Assembly: GCA_002104985.1 (NCBI GenBank)
Contig: MCGO01000093.1
Span: forward strand, 1-64,000
From: Rhizoclosmatium globosum
Taxonomy: Eukaryota > Chytridiomycota > Chytridiomycetes > Chytridiales > Chytriomycetaceae
Length of the DNA stretch: 64,000 nt
Reading direction: 5' to 3'
Shown: one piece after another, positions 45,036 to 55,741 of the stretch
Position numbering within the stretch: the first letter of the stretch is position 1
Layout of the letters: each line of letters opens with the position of its first letter
The notes under the pieces: generated by a model
Seen by the model: only the letters and a program-made list of their open reading frames with translations
Databases searched by the model: none
What the model was told of the DNA's origin: nothing
Program-made: the position numbers and the translations under genes

Positions 45036-45695
45036 TCATTCGCCAAAAAAGTGCTCAAGTTGCCGAAAGTGAGAGTTCATCCAGTCGGAGCTGAATCTGG
45101 GTGGGTTGGTTTCTTTGCGATTGTATTCTGTTGTTGCCAGTGTTATCAAAGCACGTTCCACTTCGTCGTCATCTCCAAATCTGTGATAAGAAATCCATTG
45201 ACAATCTCTAGGATTATTTCCTACCAATATGGACTCTGTCTCGTAATCAGCTTGATAGGTAAAGTCAAAGTCTGGGGTGAAATTGGAGTTAGGCGCCTCC
45301 TTTTTCAGTTCTTGCGACAAGGTGTTTTCAAATAATTGAGACAGAAGGTTTTCATCGGAACACGTTTTGTATTCGTGTCTGACTCTGGGTTTTGGTGAAC
45401 CAATGTGATTGAATGGCTTTCGCTTTGGTTGAAAGAAGTCGATTTTCTCCTCCTCACTATCAGAATCATCAGTCAATTCCAAAGTTTCATCCGACTCATA
45501 TTCAGATTCTTCGTCTTCTTCCATTGGTGCTCGTGTTTCGGTGACGTTTCCCATTTTTGGAACGCGTGATACTTCACCTTTGTCCAGGCCTCCGAGACTC
45601 CAGGCGGAGCCGAGAACAACTTTGCAGACTAACCAGTCGAAAAGTGGCATAGCTGCGAGTTTGGTGGGGAAAGTGGGGTGTTGAACAAAGAACAT
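45036..45695 (-). CDS. orphan acidic protein, tandem paralogue B
   Basis: One intact frame of 219 codons and homologous to paralogue A at both ends and in the order of acidic run (LELTDDSDSEEE), HIGSPKPRVRH and the terminal TNPPRFSSDWMN. A conserved W-x-x-x-x-x-(F/A)...D(D/E)...I-x-x-L-x-x-T-x-Y-N pattern precedes the end. No motif suggests a function. Its start is 140 bases upstream, divergently, of the WTAP-like gene. Confidence 0.6.
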   Translation of the reverse strand: MFFVQHPTFPTKLAAMPLFDWLVCKVVLGSAWSLGGLDKGEVSRVPKMGNVTETRAPMEEDEESEYESDETLELTDDSDSEEEKIDFFQPKRKPFNHIGSPKPRVRHEYKTCSDENLLSQLFENTLSQELKKEAPNSNFTPDFDFTYQADYETESILVGNNPRDCQWISYHRFGDDDEVERALITLATTEYNRKETNPPRFSSDWMNSHFRQLEHFFGE

Positions 45696-45837
45696 CTATT
45701 TTTGGATGATTTTGGTACATCGTATTCCAAAAAACGTGAAAATCAAAAGAACAAACGGATATACATTAATGATGTGTTTTTGATGGTATCTTATGCTTTC
45801 TTATTATCGATCTTTTTTCAAGAATCAACAAAGAGCA

Positions 45838-46604
45838 ATGTCGTCAACTCCCACGAACCAATCCAAACCACCTCAGTTCCAGCGACCAGCTGCTCTCTTC
45901 ACAACACCCTCATCCAAACCCGGTCAGCCATCGCAAGTGTCGTATTCGCCTCGAACCCACTCCCAAAACGGCCAACCAATTCAGTCACACACTTACACGG
46001 ATCAAGAACAAACCATCAATCAGCTGAAAGAAATGATCATGCAAAAGACAGCCGAATGCGAACGTCTCAAAGCCCAACTGTCATCGAACCGTTCTGACGC
46101 GACATTTTCTACACCATCTTGTCTCCCAAACGCTACTAAAGTTCCAGAAAGAGAAACAGAGCTCGATTACAGCATTGCTGAATTGCTCGTCTCCTTTAAA
46201 CGAGAAGTCGAAGAAAAGAGTGAAGCGATCAAGTTGCTCCAACAACAGTTACAGGCGACTGCGTTCACGACTGAGAGGTGTGTTAAGCTCTTGATATTAC
46301 ACTACAATTTCTCATCCATTGATGTGTGGATTGTAGCGTGGCTGGAAAGAGGCTTACATCGCTTGTGTCGTTACTTGAAGCTGAAAACAAGGCTCTTCTC
46401 TCGCATTTGAGCGAGGATTCAAAAGTAGAATATTTGCAAGCTCAGTTGGCTCATATGAAGGTCGAAAATTTGGCGTTGCAGTGTAAATTGCAAGGTTTGT
46501 TGGATTCCATTCAATTCTGTTAAGGACTCAAAACTTTGCAAATAGAGACCGAGGCCTTGGCTGCAAGTTTGGATGCTGAGTTGGAGAAAAATTATAAGGT
46601 TTAA
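45838..46604 (+). CDS. WTAP: WTAP-like coiled-coil protein (m6A writer complex subunit)
   Basis: WTAP/Mum2 proteins scaffold the METTL3-type mRNA m6A methyltransferase complex. After a Ser/Gln/Pro-rich N-terminus with one helix (TINQLKEMIMQKTAECERLK), the region DYSIAELLVSFKREVEEKSE through LQATAFT, GKRLTSLVSLLEAENKALLS and VEYLQAQLAHMKVENLALQ follows human WTAP block for block (D..I...L..K.E.E, FT, GK.L....L..EN..L). Two introns, from 46277 (GTGTGT) and from 46492 (GTTTGT...AAATAG), join cleanly, and the end ETEALAASLDAELEKNYKV matches WTAP's LDEEVE segment. At about 220 residues it is short, lacking the long C-terminal tail. Coiled-coil similarity can mislead, so a search should confirm. 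Confidence 0.65.
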
Positions 46605-47085
46605 AATTATGCTGGAAGCAGTTGTTTGTTGCTGATTATCTATTGCTGTTATTTTATCGGTGCTGCTCGATCTGGCAGAAACGAGTCCCCATTGGCTTTA
46701 TATATTCGCTGTATATTTCTTTCTATCAATTGCTGAAAATGATTGCTGCTTTTAAGCCTTTTATTACTTTTCCATCTTTCTCTCAACATTGAGTTGAGTA
46801 CCCTCTATTATAACGAAACAAACCAAGGACAACTGAAGCGACACACGACAGAGTCATTAAATTTGCAATATATGATTCTATATGACCATTGCACAAGTAT
46901 AAAATGAAGATTTCTTGAATTTTCTATGTTCGTAACACAAACACTCAGCTCATTGGGTTTATTTACCAGGCGAATACCAGGAAATTGCAAAGAAATACAA
47001 ATTGAAGCATATACGAATAAAAAAGTAGATATAAATGCATAGTTACGCGTTGCGAGTTGAATTTCCGCATGATCATGTACGATAC
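46605..47085. other. intergenic, A/T-rich
   Basis: About 480 bases between the WTAP-like gene and the tRNA. No reading frame or repeat that I can support. Confidence 0.4.
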
Positions 47086-47167
47086 GGGCAGATGGCCGAG
47101 CGGTCCAAGGCGTCACGTTAAGGCCGTGATCTATTCGTAGGCGTGGGTTCGAATCCCACTCTGCTCA
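47086..47167 (+). tRNA. tRNA-Leu (anticodon AAG)
   Basis: Complete class II cloverleaf. The acceptor stem is GGGCAGA with TCTGCTC (one G-U pair) and discriminator A. The D arm GCCGAGCGGTCCAAGGC is typical of Leu/Ser tRNAs. The anticodon stem TCACG/CGTGA holds loop TTAAGGC, anticodon AAG. A variable arm (TCTATTCGTAGG) and T arm GTGGGTTCGAATCCCAC follow. There is no intron. A run of four T at 47171 could terminate Pol III. Confidence 0.95.
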
Positions 47168-48229
47168 CGTGTTTTGGCGGAAGTTTGATGGCGGCGGCGG
47201 GTAGGGACGTGTGGTATGTGGGACGAAGGTTGATTCCATCTGTCAGTCGAAGCATAAACAACACCTTCATATTTTAACATTTACTTTAAATGAGCCGTGA
47301 CGGATTTTCAGCGTTGCTGGACGGAGTTGAAAGTGTGTAGCGAAATTTGATCACAACACATTCATGGTGTCCGCGAGGAAAAGGCATTTCTTGCCTTTGA
47401 ATTATTCTTTCCGCAGCCTGAACTATAAGCGTGTGGCTCACGTACCTTGAGTTTGCAGGTATGTCAGGAGTTACACAAGTGTATTTGACTTGGTCCTAAC
47501 ATGACCTAAAACGCGTTTCTGGGTCATAGCTCTACAAATTGTGCTATATAAACTTGAAAACGCGGAAATATGATGCTTCTATGTTATTGTGACAAAATGA
47601 ACTAGATAAGCGTAATGGCGCCGTCAGCGCTGTAATTGTCGAGGTGTTAGAGGTTTGGTCAACAGTTGTTCTGAAAATGTTTCCCCTATTAGGATGGATA
47701 AGTATGGCTCGATTTACGAAGAGAATATCAATTATTTAGCTGTTTTGTTTGGCGGAAATGGAAATGGTTGCGGCATCCTTAGCAGTTGATGAATTTCGAA
47801 TAATACCAAACTACATCTTTAAAATTGCACCTATCTTTATTACAACTTGGAAACATCTAATTTAGGAATACTTAAAGATGTAGAGAGGATATGGGTGTTG
47901 TTTGTACGTTTATTGGCTTTCCTTGAAGGTTTGTAACTTATGCAAGTAGATATACAGACGAATAGAAACTCTAAAAATCAGCTGAAAAATTGCATTATGT
48001 ATTGGGGAAACTAATGAAGATAAGAGGTGCCTTTCCATTTCAAGTTGTATCTAGTAATTTGAATGATTAAAATTAATGGCGTTGGGTAAATAAAGATCGT
48101 TGAGAAGTCTCTTATTTAAAGAATGCCCTATCTACTATTAATTTTTCAATCGTGATGGTTATTCTGGAGAAATGAGATATCTAACTTTGGTTACTCTATC
48201 CCTTCTTTCTTTTTTCACCTCAAATCAGA
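47168..48229. other. intergenic, no feature seen
   Basis: About 1.06 kb between tRNA-Leu and CTU1, one of the longest gaps in the window. It has short palindromic pieces but no conserved frame, repeat or RNA structure I can support. The last 100 bases are A/T-rich with TTTCTTTTTTC before the CTU1 ATG. Confidence 0.4.
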
Positions 48230-49406
48230 ATGAAGTTGTGTGTCCTCTGCAACACAAACCGAGCGCAACTCAAGCGACCCAAGACAGGCCAACAGATCTG
48301 CAAAACATGCTTCTATGCGGTCTTTGAGTATGAAATCCACTGTACAATCACCGAAAACAAGCTGTTCAAACGAGGCGACAAAGTCGCTATTGCAGCTTCA
48401 GGTAACCAGTCTTGACCAGTTTGGTACTGCTGTGTCCCTAACAACTACTTTAACTCAAGGCGGCAAGGATTCGACTGTTTTGGCCCATACTATGAAGCTG
48501 CTCAACGATCGTTACGATTATGGTCTTGACCTCTGTCTATTATCCATTGACGAAGGCATCAAAGGATACCGAGATGACTCGCTTGAAACAGTGAAGCGGA
48601 ATCAATTGCAGTATAGTCTGCCTCTGTTGGTCTTAAGTTATGAGGAGTTGTATGGTTGGAGTATGGACAAGGTACGTTTGCAACGAGAGTCTTGCAACAG
48701 CGTATTCATAAGTCTATTAGATTGTGGCTCAAATTGGGACGAAAAACAATTGTACTTTCTGTGGAGTCTTCCGCCGTCAAGCGCTTGACCGTGGTGCAGC
48801 CAGACTTGGTGTGGACCACATCGTCACTGGCCACAACGCTGACGACGTTGCCGAAACCGTATTGATGAATCGTAAGCCCCTCATTCTATTCCAGAAATTC
48901 ACACTCAAGGCTTTTCCTTCACAGTATTCAGAGGTGATTTCGCTCGTCTCACTCGGTGCACATCCATCACAACTCAGACACTCGAAACATCTGCTACAAC
49001 TGCTCCAGAGCATCTAACAATCCCTCGCTCAAAGCCATTCAAATACACATATGAAAAGGAAATCGTCCTCTACGCATACTTTCTCTCGCTCGACTACTTC
49101 TCAACGGAATGCACGTATTCAGTTGAAGCGTATCGTGGATACGCGCGCGTGTTTTTGAAAGATTTGGAGAAAGTCCGGGCGAGTGCTATTATGGATGTGA
49201 TTCATTCAGGGGAAGCTTATGCTCAGTCTCTTGATGAAATTGAACGCACTGAAGCTGAGAATGGGGGTAAAAAGAAAAAGAAGACTGTTGTGCAGAAGCA
49301 GGGGACTTGTGAAAGGTGTGGATACATTTCGAGTAACAAGCTGTGTAAGGCTTGTGTGTTGTTGGAGTCATTGAATAAGGGGCTTCCTGCTGTATCACTT
49401 GAATAA
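48230..49406 (+). CDS. CTU1: cytoplasmic tRNA 2-thiolation protein 1 (NCS6)
   Basis: Catalyses 2-thiolation of wobble U34 in cytosolic tRNA-Lys, -Gln and -Glu, with CTU2 and URM1 as partners. Motifs: N-terminal zinc ribbon ([24 protein letters not shown]), PP-loop SGGKDSTVL formed across the first intron, [66 protein letters not shown], and a C-terminal zinc ribbon ([16 protein letters not shown]). Introns start at 48401 (GTAACC), 48671 (GTACGT) and 48871 (GTAAGC), all joining in phase. Full length and no frameshift. It is tail-to-tail with DAK1. Confidence 0.95.
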
Positions 49407-49880
49407 ATTCTGATTCGGACAGTATAATTTGCGAGGACAGTAGAATCATTATAACAAAACGCCAGCACACAAACTAAAATTATCCATTATGCAGGAAGTC
49501 ACGTCTTCTATTTAGTTCTATTTCAATCTTAACCACATCACTTGCATTGATTTGTGGCCACCGTTCACACCCTCCTAGACTTAACACATTTTCGATAACA
49601 AGTTCTTTTCAGTGCAATCAGTTATGCACGCGTCATACTTTGAACGCGCCGTTGATTGGCGAAATGAATCCGCGGCCCGCCTCTGGCCGGATGAAGAATA
49701 AGTGCGCCCTTGAAGTACGCCTGCTTTATTGACGAGAAATCATCCAAGAGTGTCGGAGAGAAACGACGGTGACTTCAAGGACGGTGATTTCTACCAAACG
49801 CGACTCATTATTTGGAAGTGTTTGTGTGTTGTGGATGATTGAACCAATTTACTCAAAAGGATAAGAGAAGAATAAGATGA
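49407..49880. other. intergenic between two convergent genes
   Basis: About 470 bases shared by the 3' sides of CTU1 and DAK1. No further gene seen. Three short AATAAA/AATAAG-type signals could serve 3' ends. Confidence 0.4.
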
Positions 49881-51670
49881 TTAAGCCAACGCCTTCACAA
49901 CAGCCTCAACCCAGACGGCAACAGCGAAAGCCCCTGGGTCTGGAACACTCAACTCTGCTCCAACATAACTACTACGACCTGCGTTGGCCCGCTTCAATTC
50001 TGCAGTCTTTTGTGCCCCTTCCTTGGCTTTTGCAGAAGCTCCCTTATAATCAGTCGAGTTTTGTATCAAAGCAACTGATAGTGGGTACAACGCGTCAATC
50101 ATGGTTCGGTCTCCTGGTTTGGCTCCTCCATACTTCATGATTGCTTGAAGACCCTTCTCCAAAGCAACAGCCCATTCTTTTGGATTCGATTCTTTTACAG
50201 AAGCCAAGTGACCTGCTGCAGCATCCAGCAAAATGCAATACAAGACTCCACTTGATCCACCCATTGCATTCTCGAGAATAGTCGAAAGCGCAGTCAAAGT
50301 TGAGGCAGGGTGAGACACTGGCAATGTGTCTAAATGCGACAAAATAGCAGAAGCGCCAGATTTGAGAGTGTGACCACAGTCGCCGTCCCCGACAATTGTG
50401 TCGTACTCTGTTAAGATGGGCTCAGCAGCAATCAAAGCGTTGGCAGCTTCACGAAGAGCCCCCTTGAAAACAGCTGCAGTCGCATCAGACAAGACAGGTC
50501 CTTTAACAATCTGCGCCGGTTCAGCCGCAACGGCAGTTGATGGTCCTGCCTTAAATTGCGACAAGGACACCTTCGCCACTCCAGGCCAGGCACCAACATC
50601 CTCTGGTGTTGCATCCAGCAGTTCCAAAACTTCTGCACTTGGATCAACCAATAACGTCAATGAAATCCCATGCATATGCAACGAGGTCATCAAACGGCCA
50701 GACACAACCCTGATCGACTTCAGACCGGGATACTTTTCCCTCACATACTCCAACACATGCTTCTGGAACGCATTCACCTCCAAATCAGTCGCACTTCCCA
50801 GATTATTCACAAACACGACCAAATCCCCTGTCGCAGAAAGAGAAAGCGTGTATCGCGTCTTGTCCTCCACAAGAATCATATCCACCATACGACGTGCGAG
50901 GAGCTTCGCGTCAAAGACTGGTTCAACGGAGAACCCCTTCTCACCATGAATACCAAGTCCCAGCTCACACTGACCGTCATCACGAACGGCGGCTCCGACA
51001 GTTCCTACGCGAGATGCAACTTGTTCGGCGAGAGCTTGGACTTTGGCGAGAGGGAGTCCACGTTTTGCAGCTTCACCAGCGACTTTGTATACGAGGATTG
51101 TTCCAGCAAGACCACGACGACCTGTGGTTCCGGTTCGTTCATGTGGGAGTGCACAATCGTCCTGAACAACGACCATAACAGCCTTAGCAGTGGAAGTTGC
51201 GTTGAATCGTTCGATTGCTCTGCCGAAGGAGAGTCTGTCCCCTATTGTTTTTTGTGTTATCAGTGTTGGTTATCATTGTAAACTTAATTTCATCAAAGCG
51301 CACCGGTATAGTTCTTGACGACAAGAAGAGCATCGGAAGAGCCTGATTGCAAGGCAGAGAGGACTTGGCCTGTAGAGGGGGATGCAAACACGCCTCCACT
51401 CACAGCTCCCCAAAGCATGCCAGAACCCACAAATCCACCATGGGCTGGTTCATGGCCGGCACCTCCACCACTGATTACGCGGACGTTGGAGGTGGAAGGG
51501 GCGGAGAGGACGTTTGAGGTTGAAACGTTTATTGAAGGATGTCCTCCGATCAAGGCCGCTCTGGGAGACGGTTGAGTGGGTAAAGTTATGGAAAAAGCAT
51601 GCGCATACCCTTCGAGAGCATCACGGACAAGCGTTGGCGTCTCTTGGAACAACTTATGTGATGGAGACAT
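49881..51670 (-). CDS. DAK1: dihydroxyacetone kinase
   Basis: Phosphorylates dihydroxyacetone, and glyceraldehyde in relatives, with ATP; cytosolic detoxification and glycerol catabolism. The DhaK part has [27 protein letters not shown] (completed across the intron), [14 protein letters not shown] and [11 protein letters not shown] with the His that binds substrate covalently. The DhaL part has the Mg-ATP motif [37 protein letters not shown] and the end [17 protein letters not shown] single intron (about 51233-51301) interrupts after NYTG. The start is the ATG giving MSPSHKLF; an upstream TTG in the same frame is not used. The 5' end lies only 31 bases from the stop of the GCP4-like gene, same strand. 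Confidence 0.95.
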
Positions 51671-51701
51671 TTGATTCAAACTTTATATCACAACTAAAAG
51701 G

Positions 51702-53870
51702 TCAACTATTCATGCTATAATACAAATTATGATCCAACCGTAGCAATAATGCATCTAAGTGGTCCACTTTCTTGACACCTGTGTCGTGAACACCACTCAA
51801 CACACGAAACAGAAATGCAACTTGTTCGTCAAACTCCTACGCATCCAAACATTCAGAATCTTAGCAAGCTATAAGCCATATTAACCAAACGTACCTTCTT
51901 CATCACCAACAAATCCTCCACACCTCCCAAAACCCACCGTCCACTTCCAACAACCCCTGAAAACCGCTCACAAACCCCCAAACACCCTCTCACAGCTCCA
52001 CCAACAACCTTTCCAACACCCCCATCTTCATCCAAAAACAGTCCCCTCATACATGCCTTCAAAAACGCGGTATGCGCAGCTTGAACACCTTCAAAATCTT
52101 CCTCCCCGCCTGAAACAACAACCTGCTGCATCCGCGCGTATTCCGTCGCTATCACATCTGTCTGCGCGTACCCCCACAACGCGTCCACAAAAAACATCAT
52201 GGCGGATCGAATACTCCAGACGGTTTTTTCTGTTTCTCTCGCAGTGGAACTTTTAGGGAGTTTTGGAGATGCAGTGGTGGTCCAGAGTTGTTGTTGGAGG
52301 TGGAGTTGGGTTTGTTTTACTGTAAGGAGGAATGTGAAGAGTGTGTTGTAGGTTGTTGAGATGTGGTGTGGGGTTAGGATCAGGTCAAGAGGCCAGTGGA
52401 GAGTGTATGTTATGGATATTGGAGTTGGGAGGGATATTTGCGCGTATGGCGATGTTGGTGAATCTAAATTTGATTTTATGAGCTTGGGGAAAGGTCACGG
52501 GAAGATATTCACCGTTCTTTTTGAAGTGAAGGCGTTGGAGAAGAGCTTCATCATTTGTTGAGAGAGGTCCAAAACTGGAGGAGACTTTTGGACGAGGTGG
52601 GAGAGGTCTTGATCTGTTATAACTGAAAGGCGAAGTGTTGTCGCAGTCACGAGTTTTTCGAGGTCTTTGAGGAATGAGACAAAGAATTCACCGCGACCTA
52701 GCAAAAAGTAATTTCGACAAATCTGTGCAAGATAGGCGAAGACGAAAGGCGAGGATAAGTCTTGGAAGTACAATCTTCAGAGCTTCACCTCAAGATGGTC
52801 CATTAAATTCTCATCCACGACCACGACTTCCCACAAGATCTTTGCAACGGCTTTTTTGATTCGCTTCAAAGCAATTTGAAACTCAAGGGGATGGAATTCG
52901 GCACTATTGGCGAGGAGAGATAATTCTGTGGTGCTGGTTTGAATCAGAGTATCCACTACTGAGTCTGTTATGCACAAAGTTACAATATCCATCGTTAAGA
53001 ATGTGTGTAGAATAATGAAAGCTTCACCTTTTCGCGTCTTTGATTCCCGAATAGCAGCCACAGCTTTACCCACGAACAATACATCTTCCGCGACGCTATT
53101 TGGGATGAAGCTTGGTATCATGGACTCAACGAGTGAATATTCCATATTCCTGTTCAAGCATGAGAACATTGCCTTAACAGATCAACAATCACCATCTGTT
53201 CCCGCCATTCTTGCTTGCCTCGCTTTCCTTGGAGCCATTCTTCAAGGCTTTTACAAAGAACTCGGCTTCTGGATCGACAACCTTTCCATATACCATCCAT
53301 TGGACGAGGAACCGACCCATCACGACGTTTGCAGCCTTCAACAACAACTCCCACAGCTCCTTGAGCTCTTGTACTCCAGTTGAGTGTGCCATTTTGTACA
53401 AGGCTGAGTTGATTGCCAATCCATGCAGACGAGGGGCCTTGTCCGGAGTCGGGACGATAAGCTGCAGGAATTGCAACAAATGCGGAAAGATGCGAGCAAA
53501 CTGAGAGTGAGCATTTGATTAGATGCATCGAGCGAGGCAGTAGTCAACAGTTCCGTACCCCGGCCAGTCTTAGTTCAAAAGTTGCCAAGCGCATGTTTTC
53601 GTGTTTGAGGGAATCGCGCTCGAGGCCCCGGATTTCTGATTTGTACGAATCGGCGAGCCAAGTTGAGGCGGCGGATTGGACGGCAGCGGCGACGCGGCTC
53701 GTTGGCTTTGACACAGAAACAACCAACTTTGACAGTTGCCCAAACTGCGAAGACGTCGAAAGAATGCGGCGGACGGCTTCGCTTTCGGACGCGTGCAGTT
53801 GCGATCCGAAGGTGTCTGAGGAAGGCGGCGTCGTGCCAATCGACAGGTGTGCGAGGAGTTCGTGGTTCAT
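51702..53870 (-). CDS. TUBGCP4: gamma-tubulin complex component 4 (GCP4-like)
   Basis: Subunit of the gamma-tubulin ring complex that nucleates microtubules at the spindle pole or basal body. GRIP-type motifs in order: a Ser-rich N-terminus, LLQFLQLIVPT, the GRIP1 core WMVYGKVVDPEAEFFV, the middle YSLVESMIPSFIP with EDVLFVGKAV, YFLLGRGEFFVSFLKDLEK, and the GRIP2 region MMFFVDALWGYAQTDVIAT, DFEGVQAAHTAFL and EFDEQVAFLFRVL. It ends LLLRLDHNLYYS. About 620 residues, shorter than GCP2/3 and without their N-terminal extensions, so GCP4 fits best. Several short introns. Joins in the middle (53150-53200, 52490) were not each checked. Confidence 0.8.
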
Positions 53871-54284
53871 TTATTAATTTAATTATTGCAGAAACAAATC
53901 TACATAAACTGACTTGTCTCACTTCAAGATTCCCAAGGAGAGTTGAGTTAACAACTTGCTAAGAAAGCTAGAATTTCACAATATTTTCACGAAATATAGC
54001 ATTATGTGCGAAAAGAAGAACTCCCAGAATCAACATGATCGTCTTGACAGATATTCAAATAGATGCACTTGATGGATGTAAGCTGATCGCTCTTTTATAC
54101 GTTGGGCAGATGCTTAACAAGACGTGATGAAGAGGATGATAGTTACGATTAGGAGAAAGGAGGTGGAGGGCGTGACAATGATATTAATAGCTCTGAATTT
54201 TCCTGTTGCGTTTAAATATTGGGATGTGATGTGATCATTCAGCGCGTGCAGAAAACTTTTCGGAACTTACACCACAAACTTGCA
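53871..54284. other. intergenic, divergent promoter region
   Basis: About 410 bases between the GCP4-like gene (minus) and the next gene (plus). Nothing but A/T-rich sequence and CGCG-containing pieces is visible. Confidence 0.3.
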
Positions 54285-55421
54285 ATGCCTCCTCGTCTTT
54301 CCATCGCCCCTGAAGAAGCCGAAGAGCGAAAAGAGAAAGTTTCAAAACGTACCGGTTTCAGAATCAGTGAAAAAGTCGATCAGGATGCTATCACTGCTAT
54401 ATTTGGCGACTTTCTTACCTTTAAGCATCCCCTTAAAAAGCTCCTTGCCGTTTGCAAGGACGCCAAACCAGCGACCGAGTTTTGCAAACTGTTTCCGTAT
54501 TTAAGAGTATCTGTTTATCGTTTGGATTGGTTCGCGATGCAGGACAAAACAGAGCCACCCAAGAAATTGGCTGCGTCGCTTTTGATTTCGACTCGACGTC
54601 ATCAAGTTCTCCTAAATAATCTTTTTAATCAGTTGTGGCAGGATATCGTGAGATATTTGCAGGATTCTGCTGCTTTCGCTGAAGCTCTTCACATTTTCAC
54701 TGGGCATTCAGTAGTAGATGTTGCGACACACAATGCAATCAGTAGAAGTGAGTTATCATCTTTAATGGTGATTTTTTTAACGATACCCATAACAGTATCG
54801 CCGCTGAATCAGCTTGTCAAGGCTACAGTTCGTAAACTTTGGATCGACAGAGGAAATGTTGGGGATCCACCTTCATTTAATCTGACGCTTCCACCATTTG
54901 ACCGCTTGAGAACGCGACTTCAGAAAAACTTAATGTATCGTGAGAATCATTCAGAAAAATGGGGGTCCGCACTCTTGGAATTTTTGGAATTCAAAACGAA
55001 AACCGTCGCAGAACGCCGAAGCGCCTTGAGCGCAAATCTCACTAAAAACGGGTGCTCTTTGCGCTCTGATAGCTTGTTTTGTAAGCAGTTTTTGGCAGGC
55101 CTTGTATGCTGTGAAATGGATGAAGTTGTCGCGATTGTGAAACTTACACAGCGATTATTTGCATATGGGCATGCTGTTTGGTCGATATTGAGGTTAGCTA
55201 TGGAATCCCAACTTGAAGGTTTGGTTGTTGATACTGGGAAGTCCTGGATTCCTGCTGTTACTGAGTTCATTGCTTCTCCTGGTTTTCACACCACATGTAC
55301 CGATGCCATGAACGCTGCAGCATCAGCTTCTATAAGAAGGAAAAGGGATAGATATGATGACTATGACGGCTACGCTGATGGATACAAGAAGCGACGCTTT
55401 TTTAAACGCCGTTTTTGGTGA
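54285..55421 (+). CDS. unrecognised helical protein with RNA-binding-like basic tail
   Basis: One frame of about 380 residues from ATG 54285 (MPPRLSIAPEEAEERKEK). It is preceded in frame by another ATG at 54219, which I consider less likely. Contents: FGDFLTFKHPLKKLL, FPYLRVSVYRLDW, SLLISTRRHQVLLNNLFNQL, PFDRLRTRLQKNLMYREN and a basic, Tyr/Arg/Asp-rich end (RRKRDRYDDYDGYADGYKKR). A 48-base GTGAGT...AACAG intron (54748-54795), in frame and stop-free, interrupts after AISR. The helical repeats might be ARM/HEAT-like, but I cannot assign a family. Convergent with UPF1. Confidence 0.5.
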   Translation: MPPRLSIAPEEAEERKEKVSKRTGFRISEKVDQDAITAIFGDFLTFKHPLKKLLAVCKDAKPATEFCKLFPYLRVSVYRLDWFAMQDKTEPPKKLAASLLISTRRHQVLLNNLFNQLWQDIVRYLQDSAAFAEALHIFTGHSVVDVATHNAISRSELSSLMVIFLTIPITVSPLNQLVKATVRKLWIDRGNVGDPPSFNLTLPPFDRLRTRLQKNLMYRENHSEKWGSALLEFLEFKTKTVAERRSALSANLTKNGCSLRSDSLFCKQFLAGLVCCEMDEVVAIVKLTQRLFAYGHAVWSILRLAMESQLEGLVVDTGKSWIPAVTEFIASPGFHTTCTDAMNAAASASIRRKRDRYDDYDGYADGYKKRRFFKRRFW

Positions 55422-55741
55422 TTTGTTTGGTTTTTCAACATGAAAAGAATAGCTGCTTTGCTGACTGCATTTCCCTTCCTTACTACTCATTTTAGTTTCA
55501 ATAATTGCTGTTATGCTGGTGTACTATCCACGCCGTTTGAATATAATTTTTGAAAGTCAAACACAGAAAAGATGCCGTATGGAGCACAGAAGTTTCATTT
55601 AAGGAATCAAATAGTTTATTACAGCAGGTATTAATAGGTGGGTATGCTCAAAGAATGCGCGTGGCGCCTATTCCCTCTGGCATCTCGTATTCCATTAAAC
55701 CAACCCACCATCCAAGCCGTGTTTCTCTCCTCAAAACACAC
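55422..55741. other. intergenic between convergent genes
   Basis: About 320 bases between an unrecognised gene and the 3' end of UPF1. No repeat or RNA gene seen. Confidence 0.4.

Noticed and set aside
47280..47345. Short frame (MSRDGFSALLDGVESV) downstream of tRNA-Leu as a gene
   Set aside because: Sixteen codons with no homologue, splice partner or repeat; indistinguishable from chance.
51671..51679. Upstream TTG as start of DAK1
   Set aside because: It is not an ATG; the first in-frame ATG is at 51670 and matches a normal DAK1 start.
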